From Lederbergia panacisoli (GTDB taxonomy: Bacteria > Bacillota > Bacilli > Bacillales > Bacillaceae_C): a stretch of DNA of 64,000 nt. Shown piece after piece: positions 25,757-35,601 of the stretch. The notes below the pieces were generated by a model, which was not told the DNA's origin, ran no database searches, and worked only from the letters and a program-made list of their open reading frames with translations. Both the position numbers and the translations under genes were made by a program. Position 1 is the stretch's first letter; each line of letters opens with the position of its first letter. The stretch spans positions 1-64,000 of the forward strand of contig NZ_JANJGU010000003.1 in NCBI RefSeq assembly GCF_024626525.1. Direction: 5' to 3'.

Positions 25757-25814
25757 TACATAACGCATGAGTTGAAAACATAGATTAGGACGAGGGCATT
25801 ATTATTGGGAGGGT

Positions 25815-26228
25815 ATGAACTTGAATAGAAATACGAGTCTTTGTGAGCAATTTGCCGCCATTTTCCATGCGAAAAGTACAATCAATCATGGTGTTTGTTC
25901 TGTCTCCATGCATCGTAATTTTTCCGTCTCGGTTCAAGGGCGGACGAGCACTTCGGTTGTACCAGTAGGTATATCATTCGAAGCGCTTGATCAATACGGA
26001 AATGCCCTTAACCTAGCAGAGATTGCTATTTTAGAAGAAGAAGTTCCTTCATTTATGTATTCAATTGTTCAGCAAGGCTTAATTATCAGTGCTCTGCATA
26101 ATCATTGGATCTTAATGAAGCCCCATATATTATATATTCACATTCAATCAGTGGAGCCCCCTTTGCAATTTGCAAGAAAGATAGCAAATGCTTTTTCCTC
26201 TTTAAATAGTTTACCTATCATAAGTTAA
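25815..26228 (+). CDS. DUF1259 (LpqO/LppY-like) protein
   Basis: A 137-residue protein matching the DUF1259 pattern: NLAEIAILEEEVPSFM, LIISALHNHWILMKPHILYIH and PPLQFARKIANA. The family is found as a soluble cytoplasmic form in bacilli and as lipoproteins in actinobacteria; biochemical function is unknown. There is no signal peptide. GGGAGGGT lies before ATG 25815, and a TTG five bases later is an alternative start. It stands alone between two terminated operons. Confidence 0.8.
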   Translation: MNLNRNTSLCEQFAAIFHAKSTINHGVCSVSMHRNFSVSVQGRTSTSVVPVGISFEALDQYGNALNLAEIAILEEEVPSFMYSIVQQGLIISALHNHWILMKPHILYIHIQSVEPPLQFARKIANAFSSLNSLPIIS

Positions 26229-26240
26229 AAGAAATTAATT

Positions 26241-26270
26241 TTGAAAAGGTTTTCATCTAGTTCTTTATAT
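26241..26270 (+). promoter_or_regulatory. Candidate promoter and cre-like palindrome before the isomerase operon
   Basis: TGAAAAGGTTTTCA (26242-26255) is a perfect 14-bp palindrome that fits the CcpA cre pattern except for GG instead of CG at the centre. It overlaps a possible -35 (TTGAAA, 26241-26246) with TTTATA 17 nt downstream. Catabolite control or a LacI-type site is inferred. Confidence 0.45.
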
Positions 26271-26362
26271 GGTATCTTAATAGATAATAGCTTCATGGTT
26301 ATACATACTTTGTCTATTCGCTAATCAAAGTTCATACAACTAATTTTCAAGGAGTGAGGAAT

Positions 26363-27331
26363 TTGAAGTTAGGTGTTTTTTCAGTTTTATTTGCTCAAAA
26401 AAGCTTTGAAGAAACGTTGGATTATGTTGCAGAAAGCGGATTGCAAGCCATTGAAATTGGAACTGGTGGATATCCCGGCAATGCTCACTGTGACGCGGCT
26501 AGTTTGCTAGAAGATCAGGGGAAACTAAACATATTTAAAGAAGCTATTAAAAGTAGGGGATTGGAAATCAGTGCTCTTAGCTGTCACGGAAATCCGCTGC
26601 ATCCAAATAAAGAAATTGCCAATCAGCATCATGAAGATTTTCAAAATTCCGTTAAGTTGGCAGCAAAACTAGGTGTCGATACAGTTATCACTTTCTCGGG
26701 GTGTCCTGGCGAATCGGAACATTCGCTCAACCCTTCATGGGTCACCTGCCCATGGCCTGAAGATTTTGGAAAAGTTCTTGACTGGCAGTGGGAGGAAAAG
26801 GTAATTCCTTACTGGAAGGAACAAGATCAATTTTTAAAAGCGCATGGAGTACGTGTTGCGATAGAACCTCACCCAGGATTTGTCGTATACAATACAGAAA
26901 CGATGTTACGGCTGCGTGAGGAGTGCGGGGATAATATCGGCGTAAACTTCGATCCTAGCCATTTATTCTGGCAAAACATGGACCCGATTGTTGGGATCAA
27001 AGATTTAGCTAAAGCGGGAGCTTTATACCATTTCCATGCTAAAGATACTGGAATCGATGCTCAAAATACCGCTGCTAACGGTGTGCTTGATACAAAAAGT
27101 TATCGCGATGAATTAAATCGTTCTTGGATTTTCAGGACAGTTGGTTATGGTCATGGAGAGGAAACATGGAGAAAGATCATCAGCACTCTTCAACTTGTAG
27201 GATATGATGGCGTTATCAGTATCGAACATGAGGATAGTTTGATGTCAGTGGAAGAAGGTTTCCAAAAAGCAGCTTCTTTCCTACAAAATTTGCTTATTAA
27301 AGAAAGGATCGGTGAAATTTGGTGGGCGTAA
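26363..27331 (+). CDS. Sugar phosphate isomerase/epimerase, second paralogue
   Basis: A 322-residue TIM barrel closely related to the product at 10873: same length, [17 protein letters not shown] start, [12 protein letters not shown], and metal residues at the same positions (Glu168 in IEPHPG, Asp197 in FDPSH, His in HFHAKD, Glu in SIEHED). TTG at 26363 is chosen because AAGGAG is 8 nt upstream and this start matches the paralogue; a GTG at 26354 lies in the RBS. First of a three-gene operon; its end overlaps the following oxidoreductase by 13 bases. Confidence 0.88.
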   Translation: MKLGVFSVLFAQKSFEETLDYVAESGLQAIEIGTGGYPGNAHCDAASLLEDQGKLNIFKEAIKSRGLEISALSCHGNPLHPNKEIANQHHEDFQNSVKLAAKLGVDTVITFSGCPGESEHSLNPSWVTCPWPEDFGKVLDWQWEEKVIPYWKEQDQFLKAHGVRVAIEPHPGFVVYNTETMLRLREECGDNIGVNFDPSHLFWQNMDPIVGIKDLAKAGALYHFHAKDTGIDAQNTAANGVLDTKSYRDELNRSWIFRTVGYGHGEETWRKIISTLQLVGYDGVISIEHEDSLMSVEEGFQKAASFLQNLLIKERIGEIWWA

Positions 27332-28506
27332 AAAAGAAGATTAGAATTGGAATGGTTGGTTATAAGTTTATGGGGAAGGCGCATACACACGCGTATCGCG
27401 ATCTCCCATTCTATTTTGATTGCGATGTAGAACCTGTCCTTCAGGCTGTAGCAGGACGTGATGAAGAAGGGGTAAAAGAAGCTGCTGAGAAAATGGGCTT
27501 TGCAACATATGAGACGGACTGGAGAAGATTAATTGAGCGGGATGATATTGATTTAATAGATATCGTCACTCCGAATAATACACATGCAGAAATTGCCATT
27601 GCCGCTGCAGAAGCTGGAAAGCATATTCTTTGTGAAAAACCACTTGCACTAACGTTAGAGGATGCCCAGCGTATGTACAATGCCGTGAAAAAGAATAATG
27701 TCATCCATATGATTTGCCATAATTATCGTTTTGCACCAGCCGTACAATTTGCAAAAAAATTGATTCAAGAAGGTAGATTGGGTAAAATTTATCATATGCG
27801 TGCAACATATTTGCAAGATTGGATCATGGATCCGAAGTTTCCAAGTGTTTGGCGTTTGAAAAAAGAAGTAACTGGATCGGGAGCGCTAGGTGATATCGCA
27901 GCACACAGTATCGACATGGCCCGATTCCTAGTTGGAGAGTTTGAAGAAGTGACTGGCATGATGGAAACCTTTATTAAGGAGCGTCCTGTTGCGGATTCAA
28001 GTGGCGGATTAAGTGCGAAATCTGAAAGTACAGAAATGGAAGAAGTAGATGTTGATGATGCTTCTGCGTTCTTAGTTCGTTTTGAAAATGGAGCAATGGG
28101 AGTTTTTGAAGCGACAAGATTTGCAGGTGGAAACCGAAATGGAAATCGTTTCGAAATTAACGGATCAAAAGGTTCGATTCGTTGGGATATGGAACAGATG
28201 AACAATTTGGAAGTTTATTTTGCAGACGATGAAGAAGGACTTCAAGGCTTCAGAAACATCACCTGTACTGAGGAGCACCATCCGTTTGCAGGTGCCTACT
28301 GGCCAGCAGGACATATCATTGGCTACGAACATACCTTTATTAACCTAATGACTGAATTGATGAAGGGAATTTCTGAAGGAAATAGCCCAGCCCCTAATTT
28401 TGAGGACGGCATAAGGAATCAAGAAATATTGACTGCGATTGAAAAATCAGTTGAAACACGCGGCTGGGTAAATGTAAAACAAATGCGTTTAGTAGAAAAC
28501 GTTTAA
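27319..28506 (+). CDS. Gfo/Idh/MocA-family oxidoreductase
   Basis: A 395-residue dehydrogenase with Rossmann segment [31 protein letters not shown], and a C-terminal domain ending with an [18 protein letters not shown] segment. The extra length and the [12 protein letters not shown] start are typical of a Gfo/Idh subgroup found in inositol- and keto-sugar-metabolising loci. Starts at TTG 27319 (or GTG 27322) within the isomerase gene, indicating translational coupling. Substrate unknown. Confidence 0.87.
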   Translation: MVGVKKKIRIGMVGYKFMGKAHTHAYRDLPFYFDCDVEPVLQAVAGRDEEGVKEAAEKMGFATYETDWRRLIERDDIDLIDIVTPNNTHAEIAIAAAEAGKHILCEKPLALTLEDAQRMYNAVKKNNVIHMICHNYRFAPAVQFAKKLIQEGRLGKIYHMRATYLQDWIMDPKFPSVWRLKKEVTGSGALGDIAAHSIDMARFLVGEFEEVTGMMETFIKERPVADSSGGLSAKSESTEMEEVDVDDASAFLVRFENGAMGVFEATRFAGGNRNGNRFEINGSKGSIRWDMEQMNNLEVYFADDEEGLQGFRNITCTEEHHPFAGAYWPAGHIIGYEHTFINLMTELMKGISEGNSPAPNFEDGIRNQEILTAIEKSVETRGWVNVKQMRLVENV

Positions 28507-28514
28507 TGAACATG

Positions 28515-28535
28515 TGCCCCGGGGATTCCGGGGCA
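28515..28535 (+). other. GC-rich intercistronic hairpin
   Basis: TGCCCCGG (28515-28522) pairs with CCGGGGCA (28528-28535), 5-nt loop, no T run. It lies between two oxidoreductase genes of one operon, so an mRNA processing or stability role is more likely than termination. Confidence 0.6.
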
Positions 28536-28565
28536 GCATATGACATCATTGTGGGGGATAACAAA

Positions 28566-29669
28566 ATGGAAAAAGTAAAGATAGGCATTATTGGTTGCGG
28601 CATGATCAGCGAAATTTACATAAAAAATACGAAGGAAACTTTTCAAAACCTTGACGTTATTGCAGTTGCGGACATTAATCTCGACAGCGCGAAAGCACGT
28701 GCTGAGCAATTTGGAATTCCGAAGGCATATTCACCTGAGGAACTGTTAGCAGATGATGAAATTGAAATGGTCATTAATTTAACCATTCCTACAGCCCATG
28801 CTCCAATTTGTTTACAAGCACTTGAAGCAGGCAAACACGTTTTTGTTGAAAAACCACTTGCCGTTACACGAGAAGACGGTAAGAAAATTTTAGAACTGGC
28901 TAAAAGTAAAGGCCTCTATGTTGGTTCTGCACCAGACACATTTCTGGGCGGCGGGCTTCAAACATGTAGGAAGCTGATCGATGACGGCTGGATAGGTGAA
29001 CCGATTGCAGCAAGTGCATTTATGATGGGAAGCGGACCTGAAAGCTTCCATCCAAACCCTGATTTCTTCTATGTTGAGGGTGGAGGACCGATGTTTGATA
29101 TGGGACCTTACTATTTGACTGCGCTGATTAATTTAATCGGACCGATCAAACGCGTTACTGGTTCTGCAAGAGCTACTTATCCAGAAAGAACGATTAAATC
29201 TGGGCCGAGAGCAGGGGAGAAGGTACCTGTAGAAATCCCAACTCATATTTCAGGCGTCTTTGAATTTGAAAATGGAGCAATTGGTTCCATTACAACTAGC
29301 TTCGATGTATGGGGTTCCCAACTTCCAAGAATTGAAATTTACGGAACGACTGGAACTTTGATTGTTCCTGACCCGAATACATTCGGCGGCCCAATTTATG
29401 TGAAAAGACAAGGAGAGGGACAGTGGACTGAAATCCCACTGACTCATAGCTTTAAGGAAAACAGCAGGGGAATCGGAGCTGCGGACATGGCTAATGCCAT
29501 TCGAACAGGCCGTGCAAACCGTGCAAGCGGAGAATTGGCGTTCCATGTATTAGACATCATGCATGCGTTTATCGATGCAGCAGAAAAAGGACAACATATC
29601 GAAATTTCAAGTGGCTGCGGCAGACCAGAAGCCCTGCCAATGAATCAACCAACAGATTTCTTAGCATAA
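28566..29669 (+). CDS. Gfo/Idh/MocA-family oxidoreductase
   Basis: A 367-residue dehydrogenase: KIGIIGCGMISEIYIKN nucleotide-binding start, VEKPLAVTREDGK, and GGGPMFDMGPYYLTALINL in the substrate domain. ATG at 28566 with a GGGGGAT ribosome site. Third gene of the isomerase-oxidoreductase operon; two different dehydrogenases plus an isomerase suggest oxidation, isomerisation and re-reduction of a sugar or cyclitol. It is only distantly similar to the oxidoreductases at 9764, 27319 and 50458. Confidence 0.88.
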   Translation: MEKVKIGIIGCGMISEIYIKNTKETFQNLDVIAVADINLDSAKARAEQFGIPKAYSPEELLADDEIEMVINLTIPTAHAPICLQALEAGKHVFVEKPLAVTREDGKKILELAKSKGLYVGSAPDTFLGGGLQTCRKLIDDGWIGEPIAASAFMMGSGPESFHPNPDFFYVEGGGPMFDMGPYYLTALINLIGPIKRVTGSARATYPERTIKSGPRAGEKVPVEIPTHISGVFEFENGAIGSITTSFDVWGSQLPRIEIYGTTGTLIVPDPNTFGGPIYVKRQGEGQWTEIPLTHSFKENSRGIGAADMANAIRTGRANRASGELAFHVLDIMHAFIDAAEKGQHIEISSGCGRPEALPMNQPTDFLA

Positions 29670-29690
29670 TAATTTAAACAACAACAACGA

Positions 29691-29727
29691 GACTCTCAAA
29701 ATGATGATTATTTTGGGAGTCTTTTTT
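29691..29727 (+). terminator. Intrinsic terminator
   Basis: GACTCTCAAAAT (29691-29702) pairs with ATTTTGGGAGTC (29710-29721, one wobble) before six T. It ends the isomerase-oxidoreductase operon. Confidence 0.88.
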
Positions 29728-29795
29728 GTTGGAAGGAACTATTTTTATCAAAAATAGTTCGGGGCGCTGCACTATGTTAATCCATTGTTTCTGTA

Positions 29796-30100
29796 GAAGG
29801 TGATCAATCACGATGGAAATGGGATAGAGGCTTGGGTTTCCGCTTCGATTCATGTCCAACCGTAGCGGAAATGAGATAGAAGCTTGTTTTCTTTTTGACC
29901 AGGTCCAATCGCCCCGCAAAAGAGGGAGAATCCTGTTTATCGGTGCGATTCATGTCCAACCGTAGCGGAAATGAGATAGAAGCTTGTTTTCTTTTTGACC
30001 TGGTCCAATCGCACCGGAAAAGAGGGAGAATCCTGTTTATCGGTACGATCCAGGTCCAATCGCCCCGGTAAGAGATAGAACCCTAATTTCCGTCTTGGGT
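29796..30100. repeat. Tandem repeat, 100-bp period built from ~50-bp subunits
   Basis: The string CGATTCATGTCCAACCGTAG begins at 29846 and again at 29946, and a diverged copy (CGATCCAGGTCCAATCG) begins at 30046, giving an exact 100-bp period. Each unit splits into two related ~50-bp halves sharing GTCCAAyCG, a run of G/A-rich GAG..AGAA, and TTT. A further diverged ~50-bp unit precedes at about 29796. Minus-strand open frames across it just reflect the repeat and have no ribosome site. No gene lies in 29728-30150; function is unknown. Confidence 0.8.
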
Positions 30101-30151
30101 CAGTCTCACAATCAATTGGCATATTAAAGTTCAAAACTGTAATTTTTTTAT

Positions 30152-30181
30152 GAAAAAAGAGACAGCACTAATGCCGTCTCA
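30152..30181 (-). terminator. Terminator of the catalase gene
   Basis: On the minus strand GAGACGGCA (30180-30172) pairs with TGCTGTCTC (30167-30159), followed by TTTTTT. Confidence 0.82.
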
Positions 30182-30198
30182 GTCTCTCTTAAAGAATA

Positions 30199-31689
30199 TT
30201 AAACTTCACTAACAGCAATGCCGGCTTCACTCATCGGGATGCCGAGTGCTTTTGCTACACCCTCACCATAGGCAGGGTCTGCTTTGTAGCAATGAACGAT
30301 GTGTCTAATTTTAATTTCTTTTGGAGCGTCGCCCATGGCTCGGGCAGTATTTTCAAAAAGTACTTCCTTCTGGTCATCATCCATTTTATTAAAGAGAAGA
30401 CCAGGTTGTGTGAAATATTGATCGTCATCATCGCGGAAATTCCAGTTTGCCGCATCGCCGCTTATTTTTAGCGGTGGCTCTGTAAAATCCGGCTGCGATT
30501 CCCATTCGCCATAGCTATTAGGCTCATAGTGCATTGTGCTGCCTAGATTGCCATCGACTCTCATTTGTCCATCGCGGTGGAAACTGTGGAATGGACACTT
30601 AGGAGCATTTACCGGAATTTGATGATGGTTTACGCCTAAGCGATATCGCTGAGCATCTCCATATGAGAATAATCTACCTTGCAGCATTTTGTCTGGTGAG
30701 AAGCCAATCCCTGGAACAACATTAGCTGGAGTAAATGCAGCTTGTTCAACTTCAGCAAAATAGTTTGCTGGATTTCGATTCAACACGAATTCTCCAACTT
30801 CAATCAGAGGGAAATCCCCTTTATACCAAACTTTCGTAAGGTCAAATGGATTATAAGGCATGTTTTCTGCTTCTTCTTCAGTCATGACTTGGATATACAT
30901 TTTCCATTTCGGGAAGTCGCCATTTTCTATTGCTTCATATAAATCTTTTTGGTGGGATTCGCGATCCTTACCGATAAGAGCTTCCGCTTCAGCATCAGTT
31001 AAGTTTTCAATACCTTGCCCGGAACGGAAATGGAATTTTACCCAGTAGCGTTCGTTTTGAGCATTGATCATGCTGTATGTATGGCTTCCGAATCCATGCA
31101 TGTGACGATATGATTTTGGAATTCCACGATCACTCATAACAATTGTAACTTGATGCAGAGCTTCAGGTAAAGAAGTCCAGAAATCCCAATTGTTTTTTGC
31201 ACTTCGCATATTTGTTCTCGGGTCACGCTTAACTGCATGGTTGAGATCTGGGAAATTTAAAGGATCTCTAAAGAAAAACACGGGTGTATTATTACCGACT
31301 AGATCCCAGTTTCCTTGCTCAGTGTAAAATTTCAAGGCAAATCCGCGAATATCACGCTCAGCGTCAGCAGCACCACGCTCACCTGCAACGGTAGAAAAAC
31401 GTGCGAACATTTCTGTTTGTTTACCAACTTCTGAGAAAATTCTTGCTTTTGTATATTGTGTAATGTCATTTGTAACGGTAAATGTACCGTATGCTCCTGA
31501 TCCTTTAGCATGCATACGTCTTTCAGGGATGACCTCTCTGTCAAAATGAGCAAGTTTTTCAATTAACCAGACATCTTGCAGCAAGACAGGACCTCTTGGA
31601 CCAGCCGTCATAGAATTCTGATTGTCAATAACTGGAGCACCTGCAGCAGTCGTTAGCTTTTTCATTTGCTTCTTCTCATTCTCATTCAT
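30199..31689 (-). CDS. katA: Haem catalase
   Basis: A 496-residue monofunctional small-subunit catalase that converts hydrogen peroxide to water and oxygen in the cytoplasm. Visible signature residues: distal-side [14 protein letters not shown] (His near 60), Asn in [11 protein letters not shown], and proximal Tyr in [14 protein letters not shown]. Length fits the vegetative KatA class. The ATG at 31689 has GGAGGT upstream. A PerR-box-like sequence lies about 40 nt upstream, consistent with peroxide induction. Monocistronic. Confidence 0.96.
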   Translation of the reverse strand: MNENEKKQMKKLTTAAGAPVIDNQNSMTAGPRGPVLLQDVWLIEKLAHFDREVIPERRMHAKGSGAYGTFTVTNDITQYTKARIFSEVGKQTEMFARFSTVAGERGAADAERDIRGFALKFYTEQGNWDLVGNNTPVFFFRDPLNFPDLNHAVKRDPRTNMRSAKNNWDFWTSLPEALHQVTIVMSDRGIPKSYRHMHGFGSHTYSMINAQNERYWVKFHFRSGQGIENLTDAEAEALIGKDRESHQKDLYEAIENGDFPKWKMYIQVMTEEEAENMPYNPFDLTKVWYKGDFPLIEVGEFVLNRNPANYFAEVEQAAFTPANVVPGIGFSPDKMLQGRLFSYGDAQRYRLGVNHHQIPVNAPKCPFHSFHRDGQMRVDGNLGSTMHYEPNSYGEWESQPDFTEPPLKISGDAANWNFRDDDDQYFTQPGLLFNKMDDDQKEVLFENTARAMGDAPKEIKIRHIVHCYKADPAYGEGVAKALGIPMSEAGIAVSEV

Positions 31690-31725
31690 GAAACGTGCAC
31701 CTCCGATATATTGGTATGTAACTTA

Positions 31726-31740
31726 CAATAATTATTATAA
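31726..31740 (-). promoter_or_regulatory. PerR-box-like operator
   Basis: Read on the minus strand the site is TTATAATAATTATTG, matching the 7-1-7 PerR consensus TTATAATnATTATAA except at the last two bases. Its location just upstream of katA agrees with known PerR control of catalase in bacilli. Confidence 0.65.
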
Positions 31741-31792
31741 CAGACTGATTATAATTTTGCTATGGTTATTATGTGAGATTTTTTATTGAAAG

Positions 31793-31822
31793 AAAAAAGG
31801 TCTTCCCAAAAGGGAAAACCTA
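31793..31822 (-). terminator. Terminator of the KDPG aldolase gene
   Basis: On the minus strand AGGTTTTCCC pairs with GGGAAGACCT, followed by TTTTTT; it begins at the stop codon. Confidence 0.8.
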
Positions 31823-32455
31823 TTTTGCTTCATCAAATGCCATACGATATAGCTTCGACTGTTGTGTCAACTCTTCATAATCGGCTTCTGTTTTTAACTT
31901 TTTCGGATTGACGAGGTTACTGCCAATTCCAATTGCGGCTGCCCCGTTTTTCAAATAATCCTTCATATTATCGAGGTTAATTCCACCAGTTACCATTAAA
32001 GGAATTTGCGGCATCGGTCCATGTATGCTTTTTACATAGCCCGGTCCAAATACATTCGCCGGAAAAACTTTAATCATATCTGCGCCATGTTCGTATGCAG
32101 TTAAGATTTCTGTCGGAGTTAAGGCACCCGGGATGCTTACTATGCCATAGCGTTTCACGGTTTTAATTGTATCGATATTCAATGTAGGGGAGACGACAAA
32201 TTTAGCTCCTGCCGCAATAACGGCCCTAGCTGTTTCAGGATCAAGAACTGTACCAGCACCAACCAGGATTTTATTTCCTATTTTTTCAGCTGCCTTTTCA
32301 ATTAATGCAGCTACTCTTGGTGTTTCAGCTGTAATTTCCAGTGCATGAATCCCACCTTCATAAAGCGCTTCGCATATTGGAACAATATTCTCCAAATTAG
32401 ATTCCCTTACGACAGCCACTAAACCACTTTTCTGCAATTCAACTAAAACGTTCAT
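31820..32455 (-). CDS. eda: KDPG/KHG aldolase (2-dehydro-3-deoxy-phosphogluconate aldolase)
   Basis: A 211-residue class I aldolase. It shows VAVVRESN near the N terminus, HALEITAETP with the catalytic Glu, VGAGTVLDPE, and the Schiff-base Lys in MIKVFPANVFGPGYVK. It splits KDPG to pyruvate and glyceraldehyde 3-phosphate, or acts on KHG. The ATG at 32455 has AAAGGAG upstream; the longer frame to 32503 lacks an RBS. It is divergent from 6-phosphogluconate dehydrogenase, in line with gluconate or hexuronate use. No 6-phosphogluconate dehydratase is visible in the window, so a complete Entner-Doudoroff route cannot be claimed. Confidence 0.9.
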   Translation of the reverse strand: MNVLVELQKSGLVAVVRESNLENIVPICEALYEGGIHALEITAETPRVAALIEKAAEKIGNKILVGAGTVLDPETARAVIAAGAKFVVSPTLNIDTIKTVKRYGIVSIPGALTPTEILTAYEHGADMIKVFPANVFGPGYVKSIHGPMPQIPLMVTGGINLDNMKDYLKNGAAAIGIGSNLVNPKKLKTEADYEELTQQSKLYRMAFDEAK

Positions 32456-32519
32456 TATATTCTCCTTTAATTGTATTACCAATAATTTTAAAATGTTTAT
32501 CACGAATAAGCAACTCAGG

Positions 32520-32548
32520 TTGTTAACGCATAAAAGACATTGTATGAT
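32520..32548 (+). promoter_or_regulatory. Promoter of gnd
   Basis: TTGTTA (32520-32525), 17-nt spacer, TATGAT (32543-32548), about 40 nt upstream of the TTG start. Confidence 0.65.
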
Positions 32549-32588
32549 AAAATATATTTATGAATGAGTCTTTAAGGAGGAAATAAAA

Positions 32589-34007
32589 TTGTCGAAACAA
32601 CAAATAGGCGTCATTGGTTTGGCAGTTATGGGGAAAAACCTTGCTTTGAATATTGAAAGCCGGGGATATTCCGTTGCCGTTTTTAACCGTTCTTCTGAAA
32701 AAATGGAAGATTTCATGCAGAATGAAGCGAAGGGTAAAAATTTTGTCGGTGCCTTAACGATAGAAGAGTTTGTAAATTCATTGGAAAAGCCACGTAAAAT
32801 TTTATTAATGGTAAAAGCGGGAGCTGCCACTGATGCTACGATCGAATCTTTAAAGCCGCACTTAGAACAAGGCGATATTTTAATCGATGGTGGAAATACA
32901 TTTTTCCAAGATACCATTCGTCGCAACAAAGAATTAAGTGAAGCGGGGCTTCATTTCATCGGTACAGGAGTTTCTGGTGGGGAAGAAGGGGCGCTTACAG
33001 GTCCTTCTATTATGCCAGGAGGACAAAAGGAAGCGTATGATTTAGTTGAACCAATCTTCCAGGCAATTTCTGCCAAAGTAAATGGAGAAGCTTGCAGTAC
33101 ATATATAGGGCCAGACGGAGCGGGTCACTATGTGAAAATGGTTCATAACGGGATTGAATACGGCGACATGCAATTAATTTGTGAAGCCTATTTTATTATG
33201 AAAAATATTTTAGGCCTGAATGCAGACGAGTTGCATGAAGTATTCTCCGACTGGAATAAGGGCGAGCTGGATAGCTACCTCATTGAGATTACAGCTGATA
33301 TTTTTGCAAAAACAGATGAGGAGACTGGTAAGCCTTTAGTTGACGTGATTAAAGATACGGCTGGTCAAAAAGGTACGGGTAAATGGACGAGTCAAAATGC
33401 ATTAGATTTGGGCGTTCCACTTCCGCTCATTACAGAATCCGTATTTGCACGCTTTATTTCTGCAATGAAAGATGAGCGCGTAGAGGCAAGCAAAGTATTG
33501 AACGGACCAGAAACAGCCACTTTTGAAGAGGATAGAAAAGAGCTGATTGAAGCGGTTCGTAAAGCATTATATATGAGTAAAATTTGTTCTTATGCCCAAG
33601 GGTTTGCACAAATGCGAGCAGCTTCAGAAGAATATAGCTGGGATTTAAAATACGGTGATATCGCCATGATCTTCAGAGGCGGATGTATCATTCGTGCGCA
33701 ATTCTTGCAAAAAATTAAGGATGCGTATGATCGTGATTCGAACTTAGCGAACTTAATGCTTGATCCATATTTTAAAGAGATTGTTGAAAGCTACCAGCAG
33801 GCTCTTCGGAAAGTAATCTCCATTGCGGTTGAACGTGGGATTGCAGTTCCTTGTTTCTCAAGCGCAATTGCTTATTATGATAGTTATCGTACTGAAACAC
33901 TGCCTGCCAATTTATTGCAAGCGCAGCGTGATTATTTTGGTGCCCACACGTATGAGCGCCTTGATAAGGAAGGTATATTCCATACTGAATGGATGGATAA
34001 TAAATAA
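32589..34007 (+). CDS. gnd: 6-phosphogluconate dehydrogenase, decarboxylating
   Basis: A 472-residue enzyme of the oxidative pentose phosphate pathway, making ribulose 5-phosphate and CO2 from 6-phosphogluconate. Rossmann motif [24 protein letters not shown] at the end of strand 2 (NADP-type), the catalytic segment [17 protein letters not shown], and C-terminal domain through residue 472 are all present. TTG start at 32589 with AAGGAGG 8 nt upstream. It ends at a shared terminator. The 6-phosphogluconolactonase gene at 61389 would supply the preceding step. Confidence 0.96.
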   Translation: MSKQQIGVIGLAVMGKNLALNIESRGYSVAVFNRSSEKMEDFMQNEAKGKNFVGALTIEEFVNSLEKPRKILLMVKAGAATDATIESLKPHLEQGDILIDGGNTFFQDTIRRNKELSEAGLHFIGTGVSGGEEGALTGPSIMPGGQKEAYDLVEPIFQAISAKVNGEACSTYIGPDGAGHYVKMVHNGIEYGDMQLICEAYFIMKNILGLNADELHEVFSDWNKGELDSYLIEITADIFAKTDEETGKPLVDVIKDTAGQKGTGKWTSQNALDLGVPLPLITESVFARFISAMKDERVEASKVLNGPETATFEEDRKELIEAVRKALYMSKICSYAQGFAQMRAASEEYSWDLKYGDIAMIFRGGCIIRAQFLQKIKDAYDRDSNLANLMLDPYFKEIVESYQQALRKVISIAVERGIAVPCFSSAIAYYDSYRTETLPANLLQAQRDYFGAHTYERLDKEGIFHTEWMDNK

Positions 34008-34011
34008 ACAT

Positions 34012-34049
34012 AACAAAACCCGGGAGAATTATTTCAACCGGGTTTTGTT
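34012..34049. terminator. Bidirectional terminator between gnd and ROK gene
   Basis: AACAAAACCCGG (34012-34023) pairs perfectly with CCGGGTTTTGTT (34038-34049). The stop codon of the minus-strand ROK gene (34029-34031) lies in the loop, so both convergent genes use it. Confidence 0.85.
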
Positions 34050-35210
34050 TATGTTTATTTGCAAATTCAGCTCTGGAATTTGTAAGAATTTTTTTATTGA
34101 GAAGGCACAAGCTCCCATGACGCAAGCTTGCTTACCTAGTTCGGAAATAAGCAGCCTGCCATATTGGCTAATATTTGAATTTAGGCGACTTTCAATTTGT
34201 CTTATTGCGTCTGGATTTAAACGCAGCAGCTCAGAATTTAGTACAATGATTTCAGGATTATACATGTTAATGATATTATTCAATCCGATTGCAATGTATT
34301 TAATTAGCTGCTCCATTTGTTCGCTTACGTCTTTGTCTCCGGATTTTAACCAAGACTGGATATCATAGTAATCTGCATTGGAGCGGTTAAGGTTTTCCCC
34401 TAATTGCTTAAAAAAAGTAGCTTCGGATGCATATATTTCCCAACATCCTTGATTGCCGCAAGCACACGTTTTTCCATCTGGTACCACAATCATATGCCCG
34501 ATTTCACCTGCATAACCATGGAAGCCTTGATGGATTTCACCGTTCATGATCATTCCTAAGCCAATTCCAGAATGCATAGAGATGCTGATAACGTTATTAC
34601 TCTTATTATGCTTGAACACTTTTTCTGCAAAAGCGGTCAAGTTTGCATTATTTTCTATGAAAACAGTCACATCCGCCTTTTTCTCAAGGGATTCTTTTAT
34701 ATTTTTGTTACGCCATTGAAGATGCGGGAAAAAGAGGATTTTTTCATCCTTCGATACAAGTCCGTGAATACCTACGGTTACACCAATTAGTCCAAAAGTA
34801 CTTCCTTGGCACTTTTTTTTAATATCAATAATATACTCGATTAGAATTTCAAGTATATCATCATAATTTCTTGTTTGTAATTGTACGATTTCAATATGGG
34901 TAGGAAAGCCAAGCATATCTGATAATGTAAAAATGATCTGATTCTTATCAAGGTCAATCCCTAATGCATATCCAGCTTTTCTATTTAAAGAAAGAAGGAT
35001 AGGTCTTCTGCCCAAATTATTATGTTCAAGCTGTTCCTCAATCAGTAAATTTTCTTCCAATAAGTCAGATACCTGAACAGATACAGTTGCTTTATTCAAG
35101 CCTGTAACTTTGGATAAGTCAGCCCGAGATATCTTGTTATATTCAATTATTTGACTCAAAATCAAGCCTCTATTTAATTTCTTTATATAGGCTGCATCGC
35201 CAGTAATCAT
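34029..35210 (-). CDS. ROK-family transcriptional regulator (XylR-like)
   Basis: A 393-residue repressor: N-terminal winged helix-turn-helix (ISRADLSKVTGLNKATVSVQV, residues about 26-46) and a ROK sugar-kinase-like sensing domain with GIDLDKNQIIFTLSD, the GYAGEIGHMIV segment, and zinc-binding CACGNQGCWE. The kinase fold is used for sensing. It is divergent from the FGGY kinase at 35602 and separated by 391 bp containing a candidate operator, so it likely controls that gene. GGGGGATC precedes the ATG at 35210. The effector is unknown (a gluconate-related sugar is a guess). Confidence 0.87.
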   Translation of the reverse strand: MITGDAAYIKKLNRGLILSQIIEYNKISRADLSKVTGLNKATVSVQVSDLLEENLLIEEQLEHNNLGRRPILLSLNRKAGYALGIDLDKNQIIFTLSDMLGFPTHIEIVQLQTRNYDDILEILIEYIIDIKKKCQGSTFGLIGVTVGIHGLVSKDEKILFFPHLQWRNKNIKESLEKKADVTVFIENNANLTAFAEKVFKHNKSNNVISISMHSGIGLGMIMNGEIHQGFHGYAGEIGHMIVVPDGKTCACGNQGCWEIYASEATFFKQLGENLNRSNADYYDIQSWLKSGDKDVSEQMEQLIKYIAIGLNNIINMYNPEIIVLNSELLRLNPDAIRQIESRLNSNISQYGRLLISELGKQACVMGACAFSIKKFLQIPELNLQININKTRLK

Positions 35211-35341
35211 ATTGATCCCCCTGTTAACAAAGATAAAGCGTATTCACCTTTTCAAACATTCTTCTTTCTATTTAAATACAGTAAATACTTAAGCTCTTAA
35301 TCTATTATTAATTGACGGCTTGATTATGGTAATGATATTCT

Positions 35342-35370
35342 ATTTGTGTTTATTTGACTGGTAAACAAAT
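35342..35370. promoter_or_regulatory. Candidate ROK operator
   Basis: ATTTG..TTTA (35342-35352) and TAAACAAAT (35362-35370) form an imperfect inverted repeat, similar in layout to XylR-type operators. A possible promoter (TTGACG near 35318 with AT-rich -10) lies just upstream. The rest of the 391-bp divergent region holds no gene. Confidence 0.5.
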
Positions 35371-35383
35371 GTGTTGTGAAGAT

Positions 35384-35399
35384 ATGAAAGTGGTTTCAT
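35384..35399. promoter_or_regulatory. cre-like palindrome
   Basis: ATGAAAGTGGTTTCAT fits the CcpA cre consensus except for TG in place of the central CG. Located upstream of the kinase gene, where carbon catabolite repression would be expected. Confidence 0.5.
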
Positions 35400-35601
35400 T
35401 ACCTTATTAAGTATGTAAAAATAGATTATGAGGATTTATAAAACAAAATTTCTAGGATTTCTCTTTAAATCATACCATAGCATTATGTCTTTACCACTAT
35501 ATTTCGAAAAAAATGTCGATTTTTGTCTGTCAATGTCATATTTGCTGAGTGGATGAAAAAGAATTAAAGCCTATTTCAATAAAAGAAAAGGAAGATGTTA
35601 T

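Noticed and set aside
29674-30134. Two minus-strand frames of 65-81 codons
   Set aside because: They lie in the 100-bp tandem repeat and a terminator, lack ribosome sites and have no recognisable protein pattern.
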